Shown piece by piece: positions 32,572 to 40,172 of a stretch of 45,931 bases of DNA. Position numbers and translations under genes: made by a program. Position 1 is the stretch's first letter. The number at the start of each line of letters is the position of its first letter. Source of the DNA: CAZMVY01 sp964617875 (GTDB lineage: Bacteria; Planctomycetota; Phycisphaerae; UBA1845; PWPN01); NCBI GenBank assembly GCA_964617875.1, contig CAZUAI010000045.1, forward strand, positions 1 through 45,931. The letters are read 5' to 3'. Under the pieces are notes generated by a model that made no database searches, was not told the DNA's origin, and was given only the letters and a program-made list of their open reading frames with translations.

Positions 32572-33642
32572 TTACGGACACGCGGGCGGGTTGTTCGGCC
32601 CGTTGAAGCACGACGTAAAGATCGTGAAATCGGTCACATCCACGTCCCCGTCGCCGTCCAGGTCGCCGGCGGCGAGCCCCGGTCCCTTGACCGCTCCTGT
32701 GATGGTCACGTCATCGAGCGTCATGTTCGACAGTTCCATGACAAACGGATCCTGTGTCGAGGACGAGAAGTCGCCGTCCCAGCCGATGGCAACCATGCCG
32801 GGAAGGACGTACGGGTTATACTCCGTGGCCGGTACGTTCTCGGCAACTTCCCAGGGGTCCGGATTCGGGCCCGGCGTATCGAGGCCGGTCACGTGCCAGA
32901 TCACGGGCTCGTCCTCGGTGCCGTCGCCCGGCGTCTGCGGGTTGTTCTGCCAGGCGCGTCCCCGAATCCGTACGCTGCCGTCGGCAAGCGTCTGGACCTC
33001 GGCCCTCAGCCAGACGTCCCGCGCGGGATTGAGCGGGATGCGCGCACCTTCATTGACCCGCGGCGTGCCGAGAGTGCTGGTCCCCTCGATGTGGATCGCC
33101 TTGCCGATCTCCAGCGCCCCGTCGTCGTGAAGCTCGACCCAGTACGAATCGTACGATCCCGTGATGAGGAAGCGGTTGCGCATGTTGATCAGCGAGTTCT
33201 GCTGTTGCGTGTCAACCCGGCAGACGCCTTCCCAGGGATCGCAGCTGATGGCGGGATGGCACGTGTAGCGGATCTTCATCCGCACACTGGTGTTGTTGAA
33301 GACTTCGCCCGTGTACATGGCGACGCCGATCACATCCGCCCCCGGCGCCCGGGGGGGCACGAACAGGCCGAGGAGGCCCTGATTGTTCATGGTACACAGG
33401 TTGTCGATGGCGGTCGTGAACGGGTGAACCGCCCCGCCCGTCATGACCTGCTGAAGATCCAGAACAATCCACGGGCCGATCTGACCGCGAGGAACGGGCG
33501 GCGGCGGATACTCGGGCACCGGGCCGGGGGAGTAGCTCTCGAAATCGTCGAAAAAGTCCGCTCGGGCCGGCGTGCCGGCCAACACGCCTGCCGCCAGCAC
33601 GAACCCGGCCAGCCACAGGCCCAGTCCTGTCAGGCTTCTCAT
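32572..33642 (-). CDS. Secreted protein with dockerin-like C-terminal tail
   Basis: 356 aa from the ATG at 33642, where AGGAAG lies about 7 nt upstream. The signal peptide is residues 1-28 (WLAGFVLAAGVLAGTPARA). The body (about 29-310) looks like a beta-sandwich of LamG or concanavalin type, with DFFDDFESYSPG near the start, seen in glycan-binding or PEP-type exported planctomycete proteins. The C-terminus (last 32 residues) has one calcium loop, GDLDGDGDVDVTDF, then FTSCFNGPNNPPACP. The FNGPNNPP motif is shared with the protein at 7383-8825. No catalytic residues are recognised. The tail could mark the protein for an export or anchoring system that recognises this ending. Confidence 0.82.
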   Translation of the reverse strand: MRSLTGLGLWLAGFVLAAGVLAGTPARADFFDDFESYSPGPVPEYPPPPVPRGQIGPWIVLDLQQVMTGGAVHPFTTAIDNLCTMNNQGLLGLFVPPRAPGADVIGVAMYTGEVFNNTSVRMKIRYTCHPAISCDPWEGVCRVDTQQQNSLINMRNRFLITGSYDSYWVELHDDGALEIGKAIHIEGTSTLGTPRVNEGARIPLNPARDVWLRAEVQTLADGSVRIRGRAWQNNPQTPGDGTEDEPVIWHVTGLDTPGPNPDPWEVAENVPATEYNPYVLPGMVAIGWDGDFSSSTQDPFVMELSNMTLDDVTITGAVKGPGLAAGDLDGDGDVDVTDFTIFTSCFNGPNNPPACP

Positions 33643-33955
33643 GGTTCCACTTCCTTTCCTGAGTGTGCGGGCAGCGAGGACGGCCCGGCAGGCCCCGACA
33701 TCACACGATGACGGAAACGTGCCCTGCCGGTACCCGGTCTCCTGCGCCGCACGCGTCTTCTCCGCGGGCGCTGCGCCGACACGACAGGCGTGCCGCCTGC
33801 GCAGCGATGTGTTGTCTTGATTCGTACAGCCGGCTCCTCTGTCGATCGCGTCCGGGCCTTGTGCGGCCCGGCCGGGGGTAACCTGCGTGCGTCTCGCGCC
33901 GATCGGACGCGTTCCCAGCCACAGAACGGTCGTGCGCCTCTGCCCTCACAGCCTG
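33643..33955. other. Non-coding leader region
   Basis: This 313-bp gap precedes the dockerin-tailed gene and follows the pseudopilin gene on the same strand. It holds a perfect 7-bp stem (CCGGGCC 33852-33858, GGCCCGG 33865-33871, 6-nt loop) and a weak hairpin ACAGGC-GTGCC-GCCTGC at 33784-33800 shaped like the REP-like units. I saw no convincing promoter or riboswitch. Confidence 0.4.
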
Positions 33956-34963
33956 TCAGAACTCCGGCGTCCAGCCGGGCAGGCGCCTCGGGTGCCAGAT
34001 GGGCGCATCGGATCCCAGGCCGGATGCCGGTATTGCATCGAGCAGTCTGGACTTGCCCAGCCGTTCCACGTGCCCGTCCGTGAAGCCGACGTTGGCCTTC
34101 TGCCCGCCTGCATGACGGAACCGGACCCACTTCGGCAACTCATCCGCTTCGTAGCTGCCCAACCGTTCCGGAAACGCCCCCCACTCGGCGTACTCGACCA
34201 GCAGGAGCATGCCCGTGAACCGCTGCCCCTTCAGCCCGCAGGAGGCGTTCATGGCGTAGCTGCCCCACAGCAGGGGGGCCGAGAACTTGCGGCCGATGCT
34301 CGACTTGGCGTTGTCGAAGATCGTTGCGCCTTTGTACGTGGCAATCTTGAAGTCCCAACCCGCGTCGACGGCCCGCAGCAGAACGGTGCTGGTCGTTGCC
34401 CTCTTGGACGCTGCATACTCAAAGAGCAGGTCGTAGTCGATCCCGGCGGCCCCGTCATTGTCATTGAAACCGTCGGCATCGACCCGATCCTGCACGTTCA
34501 CGCTCCATCTCGTGCTGCCTTCCTTGATGTGATTGAACGGGCCGTCCGGCGAGGCGGTGGCCCGATGACGGACGAACCCGCCCTCGTACATCCGGATCAG
34601 AAACGCCGGGACCGGGATGGGCTTCGAATCGGCGGGGCAGGTGAAGATCTCCGTCTGGCCGCCGGCCTGGAACAAGGCACCGGCGCCCCACCCCAGATTC
34701 GTGGGCATCCGGTCCTTCTGTTGTTCAAGAATCCACATCGCCGTTGCGTGCGTGCACTCTCGCATTCTCGCCGCGCAGGAGACGGCACGGGCCTGATCGC
34801 GCCCCCGCGACAGTGACGGCAGCATGATGGCGATGAGCAACGCGATGATTGCCACGACCACCAGCAATTCAATCAGCGTGAAGGCCCGAACCGTCGCCGC
34901 AAGAAGCTGACAGGAATTATCCGATGCCCCGCAGTTGTCCTGACATTGACCTTGTCCCGACAT
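33956..34963 (-). CDS. Type II-like pseudopilin (prepilin-type N-terminal methylation domain)
   Basis: 335 aa from the ATG at 34963, with GGGAGG 8 nt upstream. The prepilin signature is RAFTLIELLVVVAIIALLIA at residues 26-45, with Ala rather than Gly before the processing site, as is common in Phycisphaerae. The pre-sequence of 27 residues is long and contains three cysteines. The rest is a globular periplasmic domain with the F-x-DGH motif (VGFTDGHVERLGK, near residue 300) shared by DUF1559-like planctomycete pseudopilins. Such proteins may form short pilus-like structures in secretion or surface display. It has a very good promoter at 35035-35063. It lies upstream of the dockerin-tailed gene on the same strand. 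Confidence 0.92.
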   Translation of the reverse strand: MSGQGQCQDNCGASDNSCQLLAATVRAFTLIELLVVVAIIALLIAIMLPSLSRGRDQARAVSCAARMRECTHATAMWILEQQKDRMPTNLGWGAGALFQAGGQTEIFTCPADSKPIPVPAFLIRMYEGGFVRHRATASPDGPFNHIKEGSTRWSVNVQDRVDADGFNDNDGAAGIDYDLLFEYAASKRATTSTVLLRAVDAGWDFKIATYKGATIFDNAKSSIGRKFSAPLLWGSYAMNASCGLKGQRFTGMLLLVEYAEWGAFPERLGSYEADELPKWVRFRHAGGQKANVGFTDGHVERLGKSRLLDAIPASGLGSDAPIWHPRRLPGWTPEF

Positions 34964-35034
34964 GGCCGCTGCCTCCCGGCGATGCCCGAAATGATGATGG
35001 ACGAATCGCCACGATCAGCAACAAATGCATAGGT

Positions 35035-35063
35035 ATTATACGCGCGCCGCGTCAGGTTGACAA
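35035..35063 (-). promoter_or_regulatory. Near-consensus sigma70 promoter of the pseudopilin gene
   Basis: On the minus strand, TTGTCA (35063-35058), a 17-bp spacer and a perfect TATAAT (35040-35035). The start site would be near 35028, giving a leader of about 65 nt. It is one of the clearest promoters in the window. Confidence 0.75.
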
Positions 35064-35104
35064 GAGGTTTCGGGGCTGCGGAGGCCTGCCTCGCGGTGGT
35101 TTTT

Positions 35105-35554
35105 TCACGCGGCCGTCGGGGGTGTGTCGCCGCCGAAGAGGTGCTGGCGGAGCCGCTTGAGCCGGGCCGATTTCGCATTGCCCCGCTTCCGCAGCCAGCC
35201 TCCGACAACGCGGTCGAATGTGTTCGCGCTGAGGAGCAGGGCGGCCGGGTTTTCCTGCTTTTCCTGCCGTGCAATCCGCATGAGCAGCCACCGGTCGGTT
35301 ATCCCGAGCGAGGCCGCGCTCCCCAGTTCCCACAGCAGCCGGGCCGGATGGCTCGAGGGCGACGAGTTCCACCGCTGTTGCACGCGGTAGACCAGCCACA
35401 GCACGAGCGGAATGGCCGCGAAGAGCATCAGCGTTCGCAGGAATGTCTGTTTGGCGGCGGGATTGTCGCTGAAGAGGCCCTTGTAGATCATTTCGATCGG
35501 ATTGTCCGTCGAAGAATCGGTGTTCACCTGCGACAGGATTGCGAACAGGTTCAT
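35105..35554 (-). CDS. Small single-pass membrane protein
   Basis: 149 aa. The ATG at 35554 overlaps the stop of the HEAT-repeat gene as ATGA, so it is translationally coupled to it. One transmembrane helix sits at about residues 39-58 (LMLFAAIPLVLWLVYRV), with a Ser/Pro-containing linker after it and a C-terminal basic helical segment (AARLKRLRQHL-type, about residues 120-140). I do not recognise a family; the upstream frame to 36868 is a shadow. The coupling suggests that it anchors the HEAT protein to the membrane. Confidence 0.68.
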   Translation of the reverse strand: MNLFAILSQVNTDSSTDNPIEMIYKGLFSDNPAAKQTFLRTLMLFAAIPLVLWLVYRVQQRWNSSPSSHPARLLWELGSAASLGITDRWLLMRIARQEKQENPAALLLSANTFDRVVGGWLRKRGNAKSARLKRLRQHLFGGDTPPTAA

Positions 35555-37464
35555 GGGGCCACCTCTTGCGGCGAGGACTCGGCGGCTTCCGCCGCGCCTC
35601 GGAAGTTGGTGCCGGCGAGAATCGCTTGTGCGCGGTGCCGTACCTGCGGGTCGGGATCGGACTTCGCCAGCTCGACAATCCGCGACACCAGCGGCACGAG
35701 CCGCATCTGCCCGACGACCCAGAGCCCGCTGCGCCGCTGTTCGGGATCCGTGTCGCGGAGCATGCCGTAGAGCGCCTCGGCCGCCTCGCGCACGCGAAGC
35801 TTGAGCAGCGCCTTGACGGCGTTGGCGCGCGTGCGGTTGTTCGCGTCCCGCAGTTTCTCGTGGACCGCCGGTTCGTGCGCCGTCGCCTGGAGCTGGTCGA
35901 GCGACTCCAGCGCATTCGCCTGGACGCGGCTGTCCGGGTCGCGCAGCGCCCCCCGCAGAAGCAGTTCGCTCGTGGCCGTCGCGATCTGTCCGAGGACGCT
36001 CATCGCCGCGCTTCGGACGACCGGGTCGGCGTCGTGGGCGAGCCCGTAGACCGCCTGCTCGAACAGATGGGCGCACCCGGTCACCGCCAGGATCCGCAGT
36101 GCCTTGACGCGAACGGGCACGCTGTGACTGCTCAGCCGGGTCTTCAGAAAGCCCGCCACGTTGCCCGGCTGGTTGAGCAGCGCCGAGCCCCGCCGGACTT
36201 GCTCCCGCTCGTCGAGCGCCTCGAATTCGGCCCAGTAACGGTCGATCTCGTCGGCCTCGGCGGCCTCCGCGCCGGCCGCGGCCTCCGCGGTCCGCTCTTT
36301 CGCCTCGGCCGCCTGTCGCCGACGGATCTCGCGCTTCGCGATTTGCGTGAGTTCCGGGATGCCGGTTTCGGCGACGGCACGGAGCAGCATCGTGGAAGCC
36401 GCACAATTGAGTTCGCACAGCCCCCAGACGGCGGCTCGTTTGGCGCTGCCCTGCCCGTGCGACAGCAGCTTGCGAAGGAGACTCACCTTCGTTTCCGCCG
36501 GAAGGTGGGTGTGCTCGAGCAGGTACACGGCGCGGCACTGGTCGGCTTCGGTCCACACCTCGATGTGCCCGAACGTCTCGACGAACTGCGGCCATTGCTT
36601 GACCAGCCGCATGGGCTTGCGGAGCCACTCGGCGTCCAGACGCCAGGCCTGTCTGACCCACTCCAGCATCGTTTCTTCCGACAGGCGCCCCGAGAGCAGC
36701 CGCACGATCGTCGGGCGGAACTCGTCGTAGGCCAGGGCCTCGATGGCGAACGGCACCAGGCGCGGCGTCAGGTTGGTCTGCACGATGTCGATCGCCGCGC
36801 GCCGCGCGTGGCCGCCCGCCGACCGCAGCACCGGCCAGAACCGGTCCGGCATGTAGTCCATCAGCCACATCGCCGTCTCGATGACCGGCGGGTGAAGGTG
36901 CTTCTCGAACAATTCCAGGCCCGCCGAGACGGCCTCCATCAGGTGGTCCCGGTTCTGCAGGTGCTTGCGCAGTTCCTCTTCGCCGGCCGCGAGGGCCTCG
37001 GCGGCGGGCACGGACTCCCCCGACCAGGTGCTCGACAGCGCGGCCATTTCGTTCAGGAAGTGGTCGGTCAGCGCCTGCATCGTGGCCGCCGCCGCCTTGC
37101 GCACGCGAGGCGAGCGATCGCGCAACAGCACGCTCAGCAGGTAACTCAGCGGGAACGCCATGGCCTCCTGGATGATGGAAATCACGTTCATCCGGGCATC
37201 GGGATCGTCCAGGGAGCAGGCTTCACGAAGCGCGGCGTAGAGCTGATTGACCGACTCGCGGATTTCGCGTCGCAGGTCCTCGGGCATGCGGTGGTAGTGA
37301 GCCACCAATCCCGTCAGGCCGGGCAGCCGGCCGCGGGCGAGAAGCGTCCGGGCGATGGCCTCCATCGCCTCCGGTTCCGCCTCGGCCAGCGCTGTGACCA
37401 GCGCGGCGTCCGCCGCCGGGTTGTCGCTTTCACGCAACGTATCGAACAGGGCCTGGATGGGCAT
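35551..37464 (-). CDS. HEAT-repeat protein
   Basis: 637 aa. A tandem alpha-helical protein: HEAT-type repeats recur through most of the length, clearest in the C-terminal 250 residues, such as VRVKALRILAVTG, VVRSAAMSVLGQIATAT, SRVQANALESLDQLQA and VRHRAQAILAGTNF, and earlier at ARMNVISIIQEAMAF and VRKAAAATMQALTDHF. A charged, coiled-coil-like segment (EIRRRQAAEAKERTAEAAAG, about residues 376-400) divides the protein. HEAT repeats bind protein partners. No signal peptide is seen, so it is cytoplasmic or tethered by the overlapping small membrane protein. A GGAGG lies 13 nt upstream, rather far from the ATG. Partner unknown. Confidence 0.85.
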   Translation of the reverse strand: MPIQALFDTLRESDNPAADAALVTALAEAEPEAMEAIARTLLARGRLPGLTGLVAHYHRMPEDLRREIRESVNQLYAALREACSLDDPDARMNVISIIQEAMAFPLSYLLSVLLRDRSPRVRKAAAATMQALTDHFLNEMAALSSTWSGESVPAAEALAAGEEELRKHLQNRDHLMEAVSAGLELFEKHLHPPVIETAMWLMDYMPDRFWPVLRSAGGHARRAAIDIVQTNLTPRLVPFAIEALAYDEFRPTIVRLLSGRLSEETMLEWVRQAWRLDAEWLRKPMRLVKQWPQFVETFGHIEVWTEADQCRAVYLLEHTHLPAETKVSLLRKLLSHGQGSAKRAAVWGLCELNCAASTMLLRAVAETGIPELTQIAKREIRRRQAAEAKERTAEAAAGAEAAEADEIDRYWAEFEALDEREQVRRGSALLNQPGNVAGFLKTRLSSHSVPVRVKALRILAVTGCAHLFEQAVYGLAHDADPVVRSAAMSVLGQIATATSELLLRGALRDPDSRVQANALESLDQLQATAHEPAVHEKLRDANNRTRANAVKALLKLRVREAAEALYGMLRDTDPEQRRSGLWVVGQMRLVPLVSRIVELAKSDPDPQVRHRAQAILAGTNFRGAAEAAESSPQEVAP

Positions 37465-37650
37465 CAGCGCGCACGACCTCCGCCGTGTTTATCGGCTCGG
37501 TGCTCGATCGGCCTGAACGCGGTTCATCGATATCGCGCGGTCTGCGGGCTACGGATCCTGGATTCGGGATCAGCGATTCGGTCGAGGGCGCTTCGCCGGC
37601 GTGTAATGCGTTTCCGTGACGGGAGTTACGACTGCCCGGCCCGTTGTTGT

Positions 37651-38217
37651 TCAGTCCATGTGTCGCTCGGGAAGCCCGGCGGACGCGGCCTGTTCCTTCC
37701 GTTCGGACCACCCGGCCGCCGCCTGGATTCCAGGGTCGTAGGCGTTGTCTCGCGCCGGCGTCGGCGATTGCGGCTCCCTTACGCTTGAGAACCAGGGGGC
37801 AGGATGCGCGGCCCACGCATCGTTCGGTTGGACGAGTTCAACGGTGGTTGAGTGCTCGACAAAGTAGGCGAAATAGGTCTGCCAGCGAAGCGACAGCCCG
37901 ACGCATGCCAGGGCGACGACCCAGAGCAACCCTTCGCTGATGGCCCGGGACCGGTACCGCCACAGGATGATCGAGCCGAAGAGAACGAGCGAGACCTTGA
38001 AGAGGATCGTGGTCCCCGGACCGCGCTGGAGCGCCCAGTCGGCCGCCGGGTTCAGTTCCAGCAGCGTACCGCACTCGTGGGCAAACAGCGTGAACCCCAG
38101 GTCGAAACCCTGAACGACCCACACGGCGGTCAGGAGAAGCAGGATCCGCCGTGGGCGCCTCCAGCGGAAGCGCCGATACCAACGTTCCCAGCACCGATCC
38201 CGTGTACCAACGGACAT
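37651..38217 (-). CDS. DUF5658-like integral membrane protein
   Basis: 188 aa. Three hydrophobic segments (about residues 25-46, 71-88 and 93-112) and a polar C-terminal tail of about 60 residues with Pro and Asp. The ECGTLLELNPAADWAL stretch between the first and second helix, followed by FKVSLVLFG, resembles DUF5658 (ExNP plus a Lys at the start of the next helix). A small GGAG lies 11 nt upstream of the ATG. The N-terminus is strongly basic (RFRWRRPRR). The function of the family is unknown. It is divergent from moaC, whose candidate promoter lies in the gap. Confidence 0.65.
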   Translation of the reverse strand: MSVGTRDRCWERWYRRFRWRRPRRILLLLTAVWVVQGFDLGFTLFAHECGTLLELNPAADWALQRGPGTTILFKVSLVLFGSIILWRYRSRAISEGLLWVVALACVGLSLRWQTYFAYFVEHSTTVELVQPNDAWAAHPAPWFSSVREPQSPTPARDNAYDPGIQAAAGWSERKEQAASAGLPERHMD

Positions 38218-38240
38218 TGGCCGAGCCGTCTCCGAACCGG

Positions 38241-38270
38241 TTGACAGAACATACGCTTATCGGATATCCG
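38241..38270 (+). promoter_or_regulatory. Candidate moaC promoter with palindrome
   Basis: A perfect TTGACA (38241-38246) is followed after 17-18 bp by a weak -10 region (ATATCC or TATCCG). The 10-bp palindrome CGGATATCCG covers 38261-38270 and could bind a regulator over that -10. It could serve either neighbour. Confidence 0.4.
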
Positions 38271-38330
38271 AGCGGGGGTGTTCAGATTGAATTGCCCATG
38301 ACCACGCCGTGGCGAGAAAGACCGCCCGTT

Positions 38331-38933
38331 ATGAGACGCAACGTCGGCAATCGGGAGAAACGACGAAAGAGCGCGGCGCGGGCCGCGCCTGCGACCCGGG
38401 CGAAACGACGGAGCGGCGAGGCGGCGAAGCGACGAAGGCGGCGAGGACTGCCGCATGTCTCCGCGCGCGGGCAGGCGAGGATGGTTGACGTGTCGTCGAA
38501 ACGGCCGACCGTGCGGACGGCGGTCGCCACGGGCCGGGTCGCGCTCTCGCCGTCGGTGCTCCGGCGGATCGCGGCAGGACGGATGCCGAAGGGCGACGTC
38601 CTGACGGTCGCCCGCGTCGCGGGCATCGCGGCGGCGAAGCGAACGGCCGAACTCATCCCGCTCTGCCACCCGATCGGCGTCGAATGGGTGGATGTCCGGT
38701 TCAAGGTCCGGCGGCCGGACCGCATTGACATCCGGGCGACGGCCCGGGTCGCCGCCCGGACGGGCGTCGAGATGGAAGCCCTGACGGCGGCGGCGATCGC
38801 CGCCCTGACCATCTACGACATGTGCAAGTCCGCGGACCGCTCGATCACCCTCGGCCCGTTCCGGCTCGAATCGAAGGCGGGCGGGCGATCGGGCCCCTGG
38901 CGGCGTTTGCCCCGGTCTGTCGTCCGCGGGTAG
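38331..38933 (+). CDS. moaC: Cyclic pyranopterin monophosphate synthase MoaC
   Basis: 200 aa from the ATG at 38331; an ATG at 38298 is an alternative. MoaC makes cyclic pyranopterin monophosphate, the second step in molybdopterin biosynthesis, and acts after MoaA. All typical blocks are present: ARMVDVSSKRPTVRTAVATG, KGDVLTVARVAGIAAAKRT, ELIPLCHPIGVEWV (H113), GVEMEALTAAAIAALTIYDMCKSADR and RLESKAGGRSG. Two features are odd: a 40-residue N-terminal extension rich in Arg and Lys before the usual HVSARG start, and about ten extra C-terminal residues that run into a palindromic repeat. It may be that the true start is later but no start codon lies at the expected place. No other molybdopterin genes are nearby. 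Confidence 0.9.
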   Translation: MRRNVGNREKRRKSAARAAPATRAKRRSGEAAKRRRRRGLPHVSARGQARMVDVSSKRPTVRTAVATGRVALSPSVLRRIAAGRMPKGDVLTVARVAGIAAAKRTAELIPLCHPIGVEWVDVRFKVRRPDRIDIRATARVAARTGVEMEALTAAAIAALTIYDMCKSADRSITLGPFRLESKAGGRSGPWRRLPRSVVRG

Positions 38934-38948
38934 GATGCCCGCGCCCCA
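38926..38948. repeat. Half-copy of the REP-like unit overlapping the end of moaC
   Basis: GCGGGTAGGATGCCCGC followed by GCCCCA differs from the 29033-29055 unit (GCAGGCAAGATGCCTGC plus ACCACA) almost only by transitions, 16-17 of 23 positions identical. The stop codon of moaC (TAG) lies in its loop. No full second arm is recognisable. Confidence 0.5.
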
Positions 38949-38969
38949 CGGGCGAAGAGGACCCCAGCG

Positions 38970-40046
38970 ATGGCCAGGGAATCGTACGCCGTTCTCCTCG
39001 AGCAGTTCAAGCGGTGCAAGGAACTCATCGTCGCCGAACTGGGCAGGGTGATCATCGGCCAGCGCGACGTGATCGACCAGATGCTGGCCGCGGTGCTGGC
39101 GCGGGGGCACTGCCTGCTCGTCGGCGTGCCGGGGCTGGCCAAGACGATGATGGTCTCGACTCTCGCGCGGATCATGACGCTCTCGTTCAAGCGGATCCAG
39201 TTCACGCCGGACCTGATGCCGTCGGACATCACCGGAACGAACGTGATCGACGAGCTGCCGGACGGCCGGCGCGAGTTCCGCTTCGTCCGCGGCCCGGTCT
39301 TCGCCAACATCATCCTCGCCGACGAGATCAACCGCACGCCGCCGAAGACGCAGGCGGCCCTGCTCCAGTCGATGCAGGAACGCGAGGTCAGCGTCGGCCA
39401 GGAGACGTATCCGCTGCCGGACCCGTTCTTCGTCATTGCGACGCAGAACCCGATTGAGCAGGAAGGCACGTACCCGCTGCCCGAGGCGCAGCTCGACCGC
39501 TTCATGTTCAACGTCTGGGTGGACTACCCGACCCTCCGCGAGGAGCAGCTGATCCTCGCCGGCACGACCTCCGGCGGCGCGGTACACGTGGACAAGATGC
39601 TGAACGACCGCCAGCTCATCAACATGCAGAAGCTCATCGCCGCCGTGCCCGCGAGCGAGTTCGTCATCGAGTATGCCGCGCGGCTCGTTCGCGCCACACG
39701 GCCGAAGGATCCGACGGCGCCGGACTTCATCCGCAGGATGGTTGACTGGGGTGCCGGCCCGCGCGCCGGCCAGTACCTGATCCTCGGCGCGAAGGCGTTC
39801 GCCGCCATGGACGGGCGCTACAGTGTCAGCCTGGACGACATCCGGCGCGTGGCGATCCCCGTGCTGCGACACCGCATCGGCCTGAACTTCGCCGCCCAGG
39901 CCGAGGGGCTCGACGCCGTCGAACTCATCAACCGCCTCCTCTGGGCCGTGCCCGAGCCGGAACCGCAGAAATACGCCGCCCCCCCGCCCGAGCCCGCCGC
40001 TCTGCCCGACGTGGAACTGTTCGACATGGGCAAACCGGACGCGTAA
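38970..40046 (+). CDS. MoxR-family AAA+ ATPase
   Basis: 358 aa, close to the family's usual length. Walker A is GVPGLAKT at residues 52-59 and Walker B is IILADEINR (D118, E119). DLMPSDITGTNV, FVRGPVFANI, QNPIEQEGTYPLPEAQLDRF (sensor region and arginine-finger area) and QYLILGAKAFAAMDGR are MoxR landmarks. The C-terminus has a Pro-rich 30-residue tail. These ATPases act as chaperones for maturing VWA-domain partner complexes and are usually followed by DUF58, VWA or transglutaminase genes; here the next gene is a secreted glycosidase, so the partner is elsewhere. GAAGAGGA upstream of the ATG could serve as ribosome site. Strand and spacing (36 nt) put it with moaC, but with no functional link seen. 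Confidence 0.92.
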   Translation: MARESYAVLLEQFKRCKELIVAELGRVIIGQRDVIDQMLAAVLARGHCLLVGVPGLAKTMMVSTLARIMTLSFKRIQFTPDLMPSDITGTNVIDELPDGRREFRFVRGPVFANIILADEINRTPPKTQAALLQSMQEREVSVGQETYPLPDPFFVIATQNPIEQEGTYPLPEAQLDRFMFNVWVDYPTLREEQLILAGTTSGGAVHVDKMLNDRQLINMQKLIAAVPASEFVIEYAARLVRATRPKDPTAPDFIRRMVDWGAGPRAGQYLILGAKAFAAMDGRYSVSLDDIRRVAIPVLRHRIGLNFAAQAEGLDAVELINRLLWAVPEPEPQKYAAPPPEPAALPDVELFDMGKPDA

Positions 40047-40054
40047 CCCCGCCC

Positions 40055-40131
40055 GCCTCGCCGACGGCCTCCGGCGACGGCGTCCGGTCCGCCGGCGGAT
40101 ACCGGCCGGCTTTGCGGACCGCCGGCGAGGC
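40055..40131. repeat. GC-rich inverted repeat after the moxR-type gene
   Basis: GCCTCGCCGACGG (40055-40067) and CCGCCGGCGAGGC (40119-40131) pair except for one internal position, enclosing about 51 nt that themselves contain GC-rich self-complementary stretches. Could be a terminator region or a chance product of GC content. Confidence 0.3.
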
Positions 40132-40172
40132 CGCTATGTTGGCGGGCCGGGGCCCTGGGCCAGGAGGCTTGT

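Noticed and set aside
33643..33955. Possible c-di-GMP-I riboswitch before the dockerin-tailed gene
   Set aside because: The minus strand has CACGCA and GGACGC in the right order with a hairpin between, but the conserved GCAAACC and GCAAAGCC parts are missing, so it does not match the class.
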